From Salinibacterium xinjiangense (lineage in GTDB: Bacteria; Actinomycetota; Actinomycetes; Actinomycetales; Microbacteriaceae), in assembly GCF_014645015.1 (NCBI RefSeq), contig NZ_BMLC01000005.1, forward strand, positions 164,511-228,510: 64,000 nucleotides of DNA, given 5' to 3'. A program made the translations under genes and the position numbers. The notes beneath the pieces are model-generated. The model saw only the letters and a list, made by a program, of their open reading frames with translations, was not told where the DNA came from and ran no database searches. This document shows, one piece after another, positions 36,704-46,009 of the stretch (positions are counted from its first letter, which is position 1; each line of letters starts with the position of its first letter).

Positions 36704-37651
36704 GTGACTGACAGCCAATTCGGTAGCGGACGGCTGCTCGTCGTCGCGTTCGAGGGCTGGAACGATGCGGGCGAGGCCGCCAGCGGCGCCGTTCGGGCGC
36801 TCAAGGAACTGCTCGATCTCTACCCCATCGCCGAGGTGGATCCCGAGGACTACTTCGACTACCAGTTCAACCGGCCCTCCATCGCCAACGACGATGAAGG
36901 CAACCGGTCGCTGGTGTGGCCGGGAGTAACCGTCTACGGTCCCACCAGGCCCAATAGTGCACCAGCCGTCGGAATTGCCGAAGATGCCGAGCTGACGGTC
37001 AGCGGAGCCAACGGACCCAATGTCTACCTGCTGCTCGGCACAGAGCCGTCACGTGGGTGGAAGACGTTCACGCGCGAGATCCTCGATGTGGTGGAGACAA
37101 ACGAGATCTCTTCGATCGTCTTCCTCGGCGCGATGCTGGCCGATGTGCCGCACTCACGGCCCATCTCGATCTTCACGAGCAGCGAGAACGCGGGAGTGCG
37201 GTCGCAGCTTTCGATCGAGCGGAGCGCTTACGAGGGACCGGTCGGAATCCTGTCAGTGCTCGGCAACGCCGCTGAGCTGGCCGGGGTCACCACGATGTCG
37301 ATCTGGGCGTCAGTGCCCCACTACGTGCACAACGCCCCATCGCCCAAGGCGACCCTCGCCATCCTCGACAAGCTTGAAGAGATCGTGGATGTCGTCATCC
37401 CGCGCGGCGACCTCGTTACCGAAGCCCAGGCCTGGGAGACGGGAATCGATGCGCTCGCCGGTGACGACGACGACATGGCGTCGTACATCGCGCAGCTGGA
37501 GCAGGCCAGGGACACCGTCGATTCGCCTGAGGCCAGCGGCGAAGCGATAGCCCAGGAGTTCGAGCGGTACCTGCGGCGCACCGGGGATAAGCCCGGCGAC
37601 AAGCCCGGTGAGGGAACCGCGGGCGACGAACCCTGGCGCCCGAAGGAGTAG
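36704..37651 (+). CDS. PAC2 family protein
   Basis: 315 aa. GTG start at 36704 with AAGGAAGG upstream. PAC2-type text: LLVVAFEGWNDAGEAASGAV at the N-terminus, IVFLGAMLADVPHSRP and a C-terminal acidic region. Named for similarity to eukaryotic proteasome-assembly chaperone 2 and common in Actinobacteria next to trmI and mshC. The function in bacteria is not established. The last ~35 residues have the repeat GDKPGDKPGE. Divergent from the HAD-trmI unit. Confidence 0.9.
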   Translation: MTDSQFGSGRLLVVAFEGWNDAGEAASGAVRALKELLDLYPIAEVDPEDYFDYQFNRPSIANDDEGNRSLVWPGVTVYGPTRPNSAPAVGIAEDAELTVSGANGPNVYLLLGTEPSRGWKTFTREILDVVETNEISSIVFLGAMLADVPHSRPISIFTSSENAGVRSQLSIERSAYEGPVGILSVLGNAAELAGVTTMSIWASVPHYVHNAPSPKATLAILDKLEEIVDVVIPRGDLVTEAQAWETGIDALAGDDDDMASYIAQLEQARDTVDSPEASGEAIAQEFERYLRRTGDKPGDKPGEGTAGDEPWRPKE

Positions 37652-38049
37652 GTGCGGTCCACCCCGCGCGCACCTGATCCAGTCGGTGTGAGCGGCTAGG
37701 TAAGGCTCGACGTCCTGCGCCAAAAGGGGTATCGGCTGCGGTGTCAGACCGCACTCTCATGATCCGGCGCGATTCGGCCAGACGGCTAGTTTTTTAATGT
37801 CGTACGCAAGTTCGTCACCCACATCTACTGGGTTCTCGCATAAGAATAATTCCGCAGCGCAGAGCACCAGAGCATCGTGGAATACATCAGGCGCGGTCGG
37901 GAGGGTGCTGAGTTCGTCATTCACACCAGGGGTTCAACACCCTCCGCCGGACTTTAGAAGCTGACCCCCAAACCAACTCGACAGGGATTGCTCATAACCG
38001 TCTTTCTCACGTCTCGACGACGCTCAACGGGGCCATATGTTGTGCGAGG
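37652..38049. other. Intergenic stretch without a supported gene
   Basis: 398 bp between the PAC2 and secreted protein genes. It holds a T6 run at about 37791 after a short GCC/GGC hairpin, which could terminate the PAC2 transcript. Local GC is lower than in the neighbouring genes. Nothing else recognisable on either strand. Confidence 0.5.
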
Positions 38050-38754
38050 TCAACGCCCGGAGGCGAAGAAGCGCACGCAGTCGCCCTGATTGCGGAATAC
38101 CGGTGCCGAGCTAGTTGCCCAGCCGCCGTTCTTGCAATCGGATTTCGAGGTCAGCACCACCGGCGTGGAGAAGGTGTATCGATCTCCAGCAAATTGCAGG
38201 GCGTTTAGCTTTCCATCGGCATAAACACCAGAGCCCAACGAGAAGCCGAAGGCAGAGACGATAGCCTGGGGAAAGGCCATTCTCCAAGCTTCGAGGGAGC
38301 CGTGATAGGCGCTCCCCGAGCCCCCTGTCTTCAACGGCGCTGCTTGCTTGACGAAGGGTGCGGAACCGTTACTCGCCCACCAGTCGGTGCCGTAGACGGT
38401 CTCGCCGACCAGGATTCCGTCGTTGGTGCCGTCGCCGTCAAAGTCGACGACGAGTTGGAATCCCGGTGCAATTCCGAACGAAGCCGTGTAGTCGAGCGAT
38501 GGTTCACCCGCGGAGGCGAGCGGCACGCCCGAGGCTATGTACTCCGCGACCTTAGCCGTCGAGGTCGCATTGTCGGTGTAGATGTGAAGTGCGGTGCCGA
38601 CCACTTCGTAGTGTCCACTCGCGCGGGTATCAGACAGTGCCGGGACGAAATCATTGGGGACATTGATGGTGGCGGATGCGGCCGCAGCGGGTGTGCTGAT
38701 CGCCACGGTAAGACCGACCGCGAGCACGGTGGCGAGGGGGAGCAGACGCTTCAT
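38050..38754 (-). CDS. Secreted protein of unknown function with C-terminal DCKNGGW / NQGDCV motif
   Basis: 234 aa. Sec signal peptide (about 1-27, with an AAAA-type cleavage region). The mature part is Gly/Ser/Asp-rich, with GFQLVVDFDGDGTNDGILVGE resembling a calcium-loop-like DxDxD stretch. The C-terminus has SKSDCKNGGW and FRNQGDCVRF, whose two cysteines could form a disulfide; this motif recurs in secreted actinobacterial proteins of unknown role. ATG with AAAGGAC upstream. Monocistronic. Confidence 0.85.
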   Translation of the reverse strand: MKRLLPLATVLAVGLTVAISTPAAAASATINVPNDFVPALSDTRASGHYEVVGTALHIYTDNATSTAKVAEYIASGVPLASAGEPSLDYTASFGIAPGFQLVVDFDGDGTNDGILVGETVYGTDWWASNGSAPFVKQAAPLKTGGSGSAYHGSLEAWRMAFPQAIVSAFGFSLGSGVYADGKLNALQFAGDRYTFSTPVVLTSKSDCKNGGWATSSAPVFRNQGDCVRFFASGR

Positions 38755-39076
38755 TGCATTGTCCTTTGTTCAGTTTGCCGGGTTTTCGGGTATTCATAAT
38801 CCGACCTCAGGTCGGTCGTGCCCAGCTTAGATGAATAATTCCTCATTTTTCTAGGTGATGAGCGAGCATGTACGGGTTGTAGTGATGGCCCAGTTGTGCG
38901 GCGTTCCAGCGGGGCGAGCAGTTTCGCCCCGACGCACGCGCGGACACCGGCGATTATCGGCCGCCGCGGCGATGTAGACCCGGCTGGCCCTTCCGGGTGC
39001 CGAAGACCAGGCCACCCTCTTGGCGGCTGCAGGGCTGGCTAACCGTGGTTTCGCGTCTTTGTGGCCGGTCGGCTGC
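38755..39076. other. Intergenic stretch between mshC and the secreted protein gene
   Basis: 322 bp. Contains the hairpin at 38910-38931. A minus-strand frame over 38845-38930 reads like a protein C-terminus, but nothing upstream supports a gene. The promoter of the secreted protein gene should lie near 38760-38830. Confidence 0.45.
38910..38931 (-). terminator. Hairpin downstream of mshC
   Basis: Perfect 8-bp arms CGGGGCGA and TCGCCCCG around a 6-base loop, about 145 bp past the mshC stop on the minus strand. No T run, so termination is only suggested. Confidence 0.4.
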
Positions 39077-40291
39077 TCAGCGCAGCGCGACACCGAGCAG
39101 GGCGTGGATCGCGTCGAGATCGACCGGGGTGGGGGCGACACCGCTGCCGACGCGAGCATCCACGATGGCCAGTGCGGCAGGCGTGTCGAGATCGTTGGCG
39201 AGGGCATCCCGCAATTGCTGCAGGATGCCGTCACCGTCGGCCGTCGCCCCTGCCCACACGTCCCAGGCGGCCAATTGTGACTCGGCGGTGCGGAGCACCT
39301 CGTCGGTCCACTCCCAGTCACCCCGATAGTGGTTCCGTAAAATGGCCAGTCGGATCGCGCGCGGGTCGACACCATCCGCGGTGAGCGCGGAGACGAACAC
39401 GAGATTGCCAAGGGACTTGCTCATTTTCTCTCCGCGATACGCGACGAGTCCGGCGTGAACGTGAGCGCGGGCGTGATCGCGACCGGTGAGGGCCGCGGTA
39501 TGGCCGGCGGTGAACTCGTGGTGCGGGAAGACAAGGTCCCGCCCTCCTCCGGCGACGGTCATCGGGACGTTAAGAAACTCCTGCGCGATGACCGAGCACT
39601 CGATGTGCCAGCCGGGCCTGCCGTCGCCCAATTCGCTCGGCCACGACGGCTCCCCCGGCCTCGCGCCCATCCACAGCATCGGATCGAGAGGATCGCGTTT
39701 CCCTTCGCGCTCAGGATCCCCACCGCGCTCTGCCGCGAGTTCGAGCATGATCTCGCGATTCAGCAGACTCTCCTGGCCCAGGTGCCAAGGGGAGGATGCG
39801 GCGGCCGCCGCACTGTCGAAATACACGTCGTCACCGAGCCGGTACGCCGTGCCGGTATCGAGAAGCCGCACCACCGCCAACGCGACAGGCGTGACCATGT
39901 CCGTGACCGCGACATAGTGATCCGGCGGGATCACGCTGAGCGCGAGCATGTCACCTCGGAACAGCTCGACCTGCTGCGACGCCAAAACGCGCCAGTCGAC
40001 GTCGCTAGCTGTCGCGCGTTCCAGGAGCGGATCGTCAACATCCGTCACATTCTGCACGTAGCTCACGTCGTGCCCGGCGTCGAGCCAGAGTCGGACGAGC
40101 GTGTCGAAGGCCAGGTACGTGGCGGCATGACCGATGTGGGTGGCGTCGTACGGGGTTATTCCACACACGTATAGCCCAGCGACAGCGTCTGCGTTCGACT
40201 CGACGATCGACGCTGACGAGGTGTCGAAGACACGAGGAGCGGCACCGTGACCCGGCAACCGCGGAACCTCGGGCCGGCTCCAGGATTTCAC
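39077..40291 (-). CDS. mshC: L-cysteine:1D-myo-inosityl 2-amino-2-deoxy-alpha-D-glucopyranoside ligase
   Basis: 404 aa. Cysteinyl-tRNA-synthetase-like ligase of mycothiol synthesis, joining Cys to GlcN-Ins using ATP. HIGH motif in THIGHAATYL, KMSKS motif intact in EKMSKSLGN, zinc-binding Cys in YVCGITPYD, and HIECSVIAQEF. It is shorter than CysRS and lacks the tRNA anticodon-binding domain, as expected for MshC. GTG start; 9 bp downstream of uppP on the same strand. Direct evidence that this organism uses mycothiol. Confidence 0.95.
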   Translation of the reverse strand: MKSWSRPEVPRLPGHGAAPRVFDTSSASIVESNADAVAGLYVCGITPYDATHIGHAATYLAFDTLVRLWLDAGHDVSYVQNVTDVDDPLLERATASDVDWRVLASQQVELFRGDMLALSVIPPDHYVAVTDMVTPVALAVVRLLDTGTAYRLGDDVYFDSAAAAASSPWHLGQESLLNREIMLELAAERGGDPEREGKRDPLDPMLWMGARPGEPSWPSELGDGRPGWHIECSVIAQEFLNVPMTVAGGGRDLVFPHHEFTAGHTAALTGRDHARAHVHAGLVAYRGEKMSKSLGNLVFVSALTADGVDPRAIRLAILRNHYRGDWEWTDEVLRTAESQLAAWDVWAGATADGDGILQQLRDALANDLDTPAALAIVDARVGSGVAPTPVDLDAIHALLGVALR

Positions 40292-40300
40292 TGGTCCAGC

Positions 40301-41152
40301 CTAGAGCGGCTTTATGATCCCGTTTGACAGCAGCACCAGCAGCACGGTTCCCAGCAGCAGTCGGTAGATAACGAAAGGCAGGAACGAGCGCTTCTCGATG
40401 TAGCGCATGAGAAAGGCGATGACGATATAGCCGACGATGAAGGCAACTACCGTGGCGACGAGTGTCTCCGGGTAGCCGTAGACCCCGGCGGGCTCGCCGA
40501 AACTGTGGACGAGCTCATACAGTCCGCTCCCGAAGACCGCCGGGATGGCGAGCAGGAATCCGTACCTCGCGGCGGTGGGTCGCGTGTATCCGAGGGAGAG
40601 CCCCATGGTCATGGTTGCGCCCGAGCGGGACACCCCGGGGATCAGGGCGAGCACCTGGGCGAGACCGATCGCAATGCCGTGCCCGTATGTCATCTCCTCG
40701 ATCGGGCGGATCTTCTTACCGAAATAGTCGGCGAGCCCGAGGATGATGCCGAACACGATAAGCACGATCGCGATGAGCCACAGGGAGCGGAACACGGTGC
40801 GGATGGTGTCCTGTGCGAGGAATCCGATGACCACGATCGGCAGTGTGCCGATGATGATGAGCCATCCGAGGCGCACATCCGGATCATTTTTGGGAACGCC
40901 CTTGGAATGTGCACCTCCGGCCGAACCGAAATGCCTGAACCAGCGGCTGATGATGCGCACGATGTCGTTGCGGAAATACAGGATCACCGCAAGCTCGGTG
41001 CCGATCTGCGTGATCGCCGTGAAGGTCGCGCCGGGGTCGTTCGCGCCGGGCAGGAACTCGCCAACGATGCGAAGGTGAGCACTCGATGACACGGGAAGAA
41101 ACTCCGTCAGCCCCTGGACGAGTCCGAGAATGATTGCTTCAATGAAGCCCAT
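40301..41152 (-). CDS. uppP: Undecaprenyl-diphosphatase
   Basis: 283 aa, about eight membrane helices. Conserved UppP/BacA motifs: [18 protein letters not shown] near the N-terminus and the catalytic [10 protein letters not shown] in the middle. Recycles undecaprenyl pyrophosphate to the monophosphate carrier for peptidoglycan synthesis; overexpression can give bacitracin resistance. ATG at 41152, 26 bp after the M20 peptidase stop. The uppP-mshC neighbourhood is common in Actinobacteria. Confidence 0.96.
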   Translation of the reverse strand: MGFIEAIILGLVQGLTEFLPVSSSAHLRIVGEFLPGANDPGATFTAITQIGTELAVILYFRNDIVRIISRWFRHFGSAGGAHSKGVPKNDPDVRLGWLIIIGTLPIVVIGFLAQDTIRTVFRSLWLIAIVLIVFGIILGLADYFGKKIRPIEEMTYGHGIAIGLAQVLALIPGVSRSGATMTMGLSLGYTRPTAARYGFLLAIPAVFGSGLYELVHSFGEPAGVYGYPETLVATVVAFIVGYIVIAFLMRYIEKRSFLPFVIYRLLLGTVLLVLLSNGIIKPL

Positions 41153-41178
41153 CGGGGTCTCCTCGGTTCGGGCCAGCT

Positions 41179-42483
41179 TTAGTAGTTCGAGAGCAGGTCC
41201 CCCAGTACCTGCCTGCCAAAGACTAGTGCGTCCAACGGAACCCTCTCGTCAACGCCGTGAAACATGCCCGGAAAGTCGAGACCGGGCGGCAGTTGCAGCG
41301 GTGCGAAACCGTATCCCTTGATGCCCAGCTTCGACAGCGCCTTGTTGTCGGTGCCGCCCGAAAGCAGGTACGGCAGCACCTCCGCGCCAGGATCGTGCGC
41401 CTTGAGCGTGCCGACCATCGCATCCACGAGTGCACCGTCGAAGCTGTTCTCGAGGCCGACATCGCGGTGCATGACCACGATGTCGATGTCGTCGCCGACC
41501 AGTTCGCGCACCCGAGCGAGCACCGCATCTTCCTCGCCAGGCAGGGTTCGGATGTCGATGAGGGCTTCCGCGACATCCGGAATCACATTGTGCTTATACC
41601 CGGCCTTCAGCAGCGTCGGGTTGGTGGTGGTGTGCAGCGTCGCGTGAATGAATCCGGCGGCGGATCCGGTGCTCAGCACCACTTCATCGGGACCCGTGGT
41701 CTCGGGATCGACGTTCATGAGTCGCGCGAGCTCTGCCACCAGCTGCCGTGTGGTCGCGGTCAGCTCGACCGGCCACTCCTGCTGTCCGATCGTCGCGACC
41801 GCCCTGGCGAGCTTCGTGACGGCATTGTCATGGATGATGCGGCTGCCGTGTGCGGCGGTGCCGCGCGCGACCAGCTTGATCCACACCAGGGCCTTCTCGC
41901 CGGTCTGCAGCAGGTAGGCACGCTGGCCGTTGATGTGCACGGAGTAGCCGCCGACCTCACTGATCGCCTCCGTGGCTCCGGCGAACAGGTCAGGTCGCGT
42001 GTCGACGATGTGATGGGAGCCGAACACTCCCCCGTTCTCCTCGTCAGAGAAGAACGCGATGATGAGGTCGCGCGCGGGCTGGCGTCCCGAGCCGAGGACG
42101 TCCTGGAGCGCGGTGATGATCATCGCGTCCATGTCTTTCATATCGACGGCTCCACGGCCCCACAGCAGCCCGTCGCGGATCTCACCGGCGAATGGGTCGA
42201 CGGTCCAGTTGGCCGGGTCCGCCGGCACGACATCGATATGACCATGAACGACCAGGGCCGGCTTGTCACCGTCGGCGCCGGGGACTCTTGCGATGACGCT
42301 CGTGCGGCCGGGGGCGGCATCCACATACTCGGTGGTCAGGCCCATGTCTTCGAGGATGGCGCCGAGATATTCGGCGGCCTCGGTCTCGCCGTTCGATTTC
42401 CCTTCGCCGTAGTTCGACGTGTCGAACCTGATCAGGTCGCGGGCGATACGGGCAGTTGATTCGAGCTCGGTGTTCTCGGCCAT
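41179..42483 (-). CDS. M20 family metallopeptidase
   Basis: 434 aa, full length. Metal ligands by motif: His in VVHGHIDVV, bridging Asp in [10 protein letters not shown], Glu pair (general base and ligand) in FSDEENGG, and a C-terminal His in [16 protein letters not shown]. Related to the succinyl-diaminopimelate desuccinylase/dipeptidase group, cytoplasmic. The substrate is uncertain. First gene of an M20-uppP-mshC run on the minus strand; starts about 85 bp from the tRNA-Leu gene. Confidence 0.93.
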   Translation of the reverse strand: MAENTELESTARIARDLIRFDTSNYGEGKSNGETEAAEYLGAILEDMGLTTEYVDAAPGRTSVIARVPGADGDKPALVVHGHIDVVPADPANWTVDPFAGEIRDGLLWGRGAVDMKDMDAMIITALQDVLGSGRQPARDLIIAFFSDEENGGVFGSHHIVDTRPDLFAGATEAISEVGGYSVHINGQRAYLLQTGEKALVWIKLVARGTAAHGSRIIHDNAVTKLARAVATIGQQEWPVELTATTRQLVAELARLMNVDPETTGPDEVVLSTGSAAGFIHATLHTTTNPTLLKAGYKHNVIPDVAEALIDIRTLPGEEDAVLARVRELVGDDIDIVVMHRDVGLENSFDGALVDAMVGTLKAHDPGAEVLPYLLSGGTDNKALSKLGIKGYGFAPLQLPPGLDFPGMFHGVDERVPLDALVFGRQVLGDLLSNY

Positions 42484-42568
42484 GCCTCCACCTTAGGTGT
42501 GTACGTCGAGGGTCGCAGAAGGGTGCTATTCTCATACTTCGGTGGTCCTGCGAAGGATTCACCACTGC

Positions 42569-42653
42569 GCGCGGATGGCGGAAATGGCAGACGCGCTAGC
42601 TTGAGGTGCTAGTGCCCGTATAGGGCGTGGGGGTTCAAGTCCCCCTTCGCGCA
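42569..42653 (+). tRNA. tRNA-Leu (anticodon GAG)
   Basis: 85 nt. Acceptor stem GCGCGGA / TTCGCGC with discriminator A at 42653, D arm, anticodon stem CTAGC / GCTAG with loop TTGAGGT (anticodon GAG at 42603-42605), a long variable arm as in class II tRNAs, and a T arm GGGGG-TTCAAGT-CCCCC. CCA is not encoded. It marks the junction between core genes and the accessory region. Confidence 0.96.
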
Positions 42654-42698
42654 CGTTGGGAGATTCGGGTAATTACCGGGTCTGTCTTCGGAAAATTC

Positions 42699-42735
42699 GG
42701 CCGGACAACTTTTTACGAGTTGTCCGGCCTTTTTT
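42699..42735 (+). terminator. Terminator downstream of tRNA-Leu
   Basis: Perfect 12-bp stem GGCCGGACAACT / AGTTGTCCGGCC with a 7-base loop and a T6 tail at 42730-42735. Ends the tRNA transcript. Confidence 0.9.
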
Positions 42736-42793
42736 CATGGGGTTTTTCTGTTCGGTGTGGCCGCTCGACGGGACCGAAAACTCCCCGGAAATG

Positions 42794-42829
42794 AAAAAAC
42801 GGCGCGCCTGAGGTTTTCAGGCGCGCCGT
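42794..42829 (-). terminator. Terminator of the transposase-like gene
   Basis: Perfect 13-bp stem ACGGCGCGCCTGA / TCAGGCGCGCCGT with a 5-base loop (42799-42829). On the minus strand it is followed by a T6 run (A6 at 42794-42799 on plus). Lies about 60 bp past the stop of the minus-strand transposase-like gene. Confidence 0.88.
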
Positions 42830-42887
42830 ATCGACGTGTTCGTGCGGGAGATGATGTCAAATGTGCGGGATGACTACCGCGGGCTGA

Positions 42888-44699
42888 CTACCCCGGAGGC
42901 TGCTGACCTGTGTCGCTCCCGTTGGGGAACAGGTCGCTCTGCCAGAAGACCGCGGGAATCGAGTCGTTCTTTGGGGTCAGCGATTTCGTGGCCAGCTGTC
43001 GTTTGTAGAAGCTCAGGATTTGGCGCAGGTTTTCAACGACGGTTGAGAGTGCGCCGACAAGGTAGGTGTACGTGTTTCCTCGGACGGCGCGATGGTCAGG
43101 GTTGGCGAGGTCCTCGTATTGGGCGCGTTTGATATTGCGGTTGACGGACTCGACGCCGTTGCGCAAACCCATAGCTGCGGACCAGTCTTTATCTCCGAAG
43201 GGGAAGTACTGTTCGTGCTTTAGTCCGCTGGGGTTAGTGTCGGCAGGGTCGACGACCTCGGGATGTTTCATCATGACGGTGTCTCCTTGGTGCGTGCCGG
43301 GTCGTCTCTTCCACATCGCGTATTCGGCGGTGGTCGTCGGCAGGAGGTATCGACGAGTCAAATTCTCGTCCATTTGGCCCTTCGCCTTGAGCATGTAGTT
43401 CCTGCGCTTGGCAACTTGCTTGGCGTAGAGATCCTCTGCGGCTTTGATGTCCGAACGGACGCTGCGGGAGTCTTTCGCTTTGGACTTCTTGAACTTGTTA
43501 CGGGCGCCCAAGATGACCTTGTCGGCGTCTCGAAGTACCTGCGGGATGGTGTCCAGGTGCCAGGTTCCGGAGATTTGGACGAATCCGCGTGCGTCATACG
43601 CTTGAGCGCCAAGATGTTGGTCCTGATAGGTGACGACGAGTTTGCCACCGAGTCTTCTGACCGGTACTGCAAATTCGTTATAGATCCCGTAGTTGTAGGC
43701 GCGGTCGACGATAACCAGGTTGATCCGATGCCCTCGGGCCTTGATCGATTGCACTAGTCGGAGTCCTTCGCCCTTGATTGCGCCCGGAACGTGAAAGCTC
43801 ACGGCGGTAGTGATCATCGGGAAGAGGTCTTCCTTTTCGTGCAGGTTGGCTGTGGTGCGGCTGATTTCAAGCTCCGTGCCCCAGACGAGTTTCGCGCGCG
43901 ACTTGGCGTGGTGCTTGACACCGGGCTCGGTCTTCTTCAGGACGGTGGCGTCGGAGTGCGTCACGGCGTCATGACTGCCGGTGCCTCGGTAATAGCCGGC
44001 GTCGTAGTTGATACTCCGCCGATCTCCTACAAGAACTTTCGACGAAGGGTTTCCCAGTTTTCCCGCAATGGGAACACACGTTGCATCGATAGCGACGTTG
44101 CCTTCGTATCGATCGAGCAGATCTTGCCGCATCATTTGGCGCGATGCCTCGATAAGAGTGTTGGCAAGGATGAACATCCTCTCGCGTCTCATCTGAGTGT
44201 CGGCGGCGTCGCGAGCCTTTTTGACTGCGATGAATTCGGCTTGGGTGAGGATCTTGTCTCGCCGCCCTGGGAACTCGTCAACGAGGCGGATGAGTCGCAT
44301 AATGGCGGTCCAGATTCGGTCGTACAGGCGCTCATCGATTTCGTCGTAGGTTAGCCCGAGTACCTTGCGGTGAGTCGCATTCAGCCCGAGAACGGTCTGG
44401 GTCATATGCGTGATTAGTGGTGACTTTCCGAGCCGCAGTTGGAGGAGGATAAGTCCGAGCGCTGCTGCCGGGGTGAAGATCGCGGGTCGGCCGGCCGCGG
44501 ACTTGGCGTCCTGCGCCTGCCAGTCACGGAGGGAATTGCGCACGCCAGATTTCTTGATCAGACGGTCTACTTCGACGACGGCAACGCCGATGGGGTCAGC
44601 CATTGTCGAATCGAGATAATCGCGCATGCCTGCGCCGAAGCTATGGCACATCCACTGGTCAGCCTCTTCGTACTTACTGAGGTTTGTTGGGCGGCTCAC
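42888..44699 (-). CDS. DDE-type transposase-like protein
   Basis: 603 aa from the GTG at 44699, which overlaps the upstream recombinase-like stop by 4 bp (GTGA). Reads as a DDE (RNase H-fold) transposase: Asp205 in NVAIDATCVP, Asp332 in LVIVDRAYNYG and Glu517 in RNGVESVNRNIKR have the spacing of IS4/IS1182-type enzymes with an insertion before Glu. An N-terminal helical region (about 65-200) resembles transposase-associated HTH parts. The transposition activity and exact IS family are unproven. The longer frame upstream is shadow of the partner gene. Confidence 0.75.
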   Translation of the reverse strand: MSRPTNLSKYEEADQWMCHSFGAGMRDYLDSTMADPIGVAVVEVDRLIKKSGVRNSLRDWQAQDAKSAAGRPAIFTPAAALGLILLQLRLGKSPLITHMTQTVLGLNATHRKVLGLTYDEIDERLYDRIWTAIMRLIRLVDEFPGRRDKILTQAEFIAVKKARDAADTQMRRERMFILANTLIEASRQMMRQDLLDRYEGNVAIDATCVPIAGKLGNPSSKVLVGDRRSINYDAGYYRGTGSHDAVTHSDATVLKKTEPGVKHHAKSRAKLVWGTELEISRTTANLHEKEDLFPMITTAVSFHVPGAIKGEGLRLVQSIKARGHRINLVIVDRAYNYGIYNEFAVPVRRLGGKLVVTYQDQHLGAQAYDARGFVQISGTWHLDTIPQVLRDADKVILGARNKFKKSKAKDSRSVRSDIKAAEDLYAKQVAKRRNYMLKAKGQMDENLTRRYLLPTTTAEYAMWKRRPGTHQGDTVMMKHPEVVDPADTNPSGLKHEQYFPFGDKDWSAAMGLRNGVESVNRNIKRAQYEDLANPDHRAVRGNTYTYLVGALSTVVENLRQILSFYKRQLATKSLTPKNDSIPAVFWQSDLFPNGSDTGQQPPG

Positions 44700-45868
44700 A
44701 GAACGCCTCGCAGCTGTGCGTCGCGGTCGTCCGCGGCCGGTCGCGGGACGTATTGAGCGAGGCGTGAAATGGACTCCAACGATTGGAGCCCAGCGGCCTC
44801 CATGAGTGTGAGTACGTCGACCCGGTTGGCCATCTGGGTTACGAACCACGTGTTGCGAAGGCGACGGACGGTCACTGTCGGTGTCCCGGCAGAACGAGAG
44901 GTGCGCCCAACGAAACCGCTGATGACGGCGTTGTTCGTCCTCGACCGGAGGGGCAGGAAAACGAATTCTTCAGACGCGAGTTTTTTCACTGCCTTGGCGA
45001 TGACCTTCTCGAACTGTGAAGAGACAATGACTCGTCGCTTCGATTCGCCCTCGACGATGACGTCGATCTCAACCAGCCCGGACTCGTGAATCCGGACCTG
45101 CTCACTCTTCAGCTGTGCAATCTCGATAGAAGTCAACCCGACGCCTGCGCCCAGCGCTATCAAAACTGCGGCGTTCGAGCGGGTGTATTTCGTCGATTGA
45201 CCGCTGGCCCAACGGTCGAGGGCTACCAAGTCTGCACTCGTGTAAGGCTGCTCCATCGGTCGCTCATTGAGTGGCATTGGACGACGGGGGTTCTTGTCGG
45301 GCGCCACCGCTTCGGCAACGCGGGTGATCCAAGCCCGGTAGTTGCGTCGGGTGCCCGGGGCGATGTCAGACGGCAGTTCCTTTCGGACGTACGTTTCGAT
45401 CAGCTCACGGTCGAAGATGATGTCGGCGTCGAGTTCAGCCCCGACGACGAAGACTGCCCAATGCACGAAGTACGTGACAGGGCTGATGAGCGCCTCGACG
45501 GAGTACGCGGTCTGCGGAAGCGTCAAGGTCATCGCGTCTCGGACGAAGTCGCGGATGTGCGCGGCGTTCGCGGACGGGAGTCCGTCTGGTTCGTATCTGC
45601 GAATCTGTTCGGCCACGTCGTCCGCGAGCTGCGTGCGAAGCGCTTGAATCGCCGCGCTGGCTTTCTTATTCATCGTGCCGCCTGGACGCAGCCAAGCCCG
45701 CGCCGCCGCTACTGTCGGGTGCTCGAAAGCCTCCGCGAACACGAGTGTGCGCATCGTCTTGTCGTACGTAACGGAGGGTGTCTTGCTTTTGCCAGAAGCA
45801 ATCGTGCGCTCGGAAGAGGAACGTTCGTTGAATTTGAGGGTGTCTGAAACGGAAGCGAGTGATGTCAT
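44696..45868 (-). CDS. Tyrosine-recombinase-like protein with degenerate catalytic residues
   Basis: 390 aa. The architecture resembles phage integrases: a core-binding-like helical region (about 120-200) and a catalytic-like region (about 205-375). The usual first Arg in GLRxxEL is absent (GVGLTSIEIAQLK, 242-254). The second box reads VRRLRNTWFV (334-343), in which Arg is kept but His is replaced by Asn. The region expected to hold HxxH reads EAAGLQSLESISRLAQY, with Tyr373 at the nucleophile place. So it may bind or pair DNA without full recombinase chemistry, or be a divergent enzyme. Coupled to the transposase-like gene by GTGA; ATG start, no clear ribosome site. Confidence 0.65.
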   Translation of the reverse strand: MTSLASVSDTLKFNERSSSERTIASGKSKTPSVTYDKTMRTLVFAEAFEHPTVAAARAWLRPGGTMNKKASAAIQALRTQLADDVAEQIRRYEPDGLPSANAAHIRDFVRDAMTLTLPQTAYSVEALISPVTYFVHWAVFVVGAELDADIIFDRELIETYVRKELPSDIAPGTRRNYRAWITRVAEAVAPDKNPRRPMPLNERPMEQPYTSADLVALDRWASGQSTKYTRSNAAVLIALGAGVGLTSIEIAQLKSEQVRIHESGLVEIDVIVEGESKRRVIVSSQFEKVIAKAVKKLASEEFVFLPLRSRTNNAVISGFVGRTSRSAGTPTVTVRRLRNTWFVTQMANRVDVLTLMEAAGLQSLESISRLAQYVPRPAADDRDAQLRGVL

Positions 45869-45921
45869 GCCGGAATGTGTGTGCGGGCACCTCTGTCAGC
45901 TCACGGTCCCACGGCGGAGAT

Positions 45922-45985
45922 TGCACCAAAATATGGTGCATAAACGAATAACGAACCGCTCAAAGCTTTTTATAGCGTTTATTCG
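45922..45985. promoter_or_regulatory. Inverted repeats in the divergent promoter region of the element
   Basis: A perfect 7-bp palindrome TGCACCA-N5-TGGTGCA (45922-45940) and a second imperfect pair, CGAATAACG (45945-45953) with CGTTTATTCG (45976-45985). They sit between the divergent recombinase-like and HTH genes in an AT-rich stretch, as expected for operators of the HTH protein. Confidence 0.5.
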
Positions 45986-46009
45986 GTGAGAAGTAGATAA
46001 ACTGTTCCC

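Noticed and set aside
37925..37965. T-arm-like GGGGTTCAACACCC suggesting a tRNA remnant
   Set aside because: No acceptor, D or anticodon arms can be paired around it.
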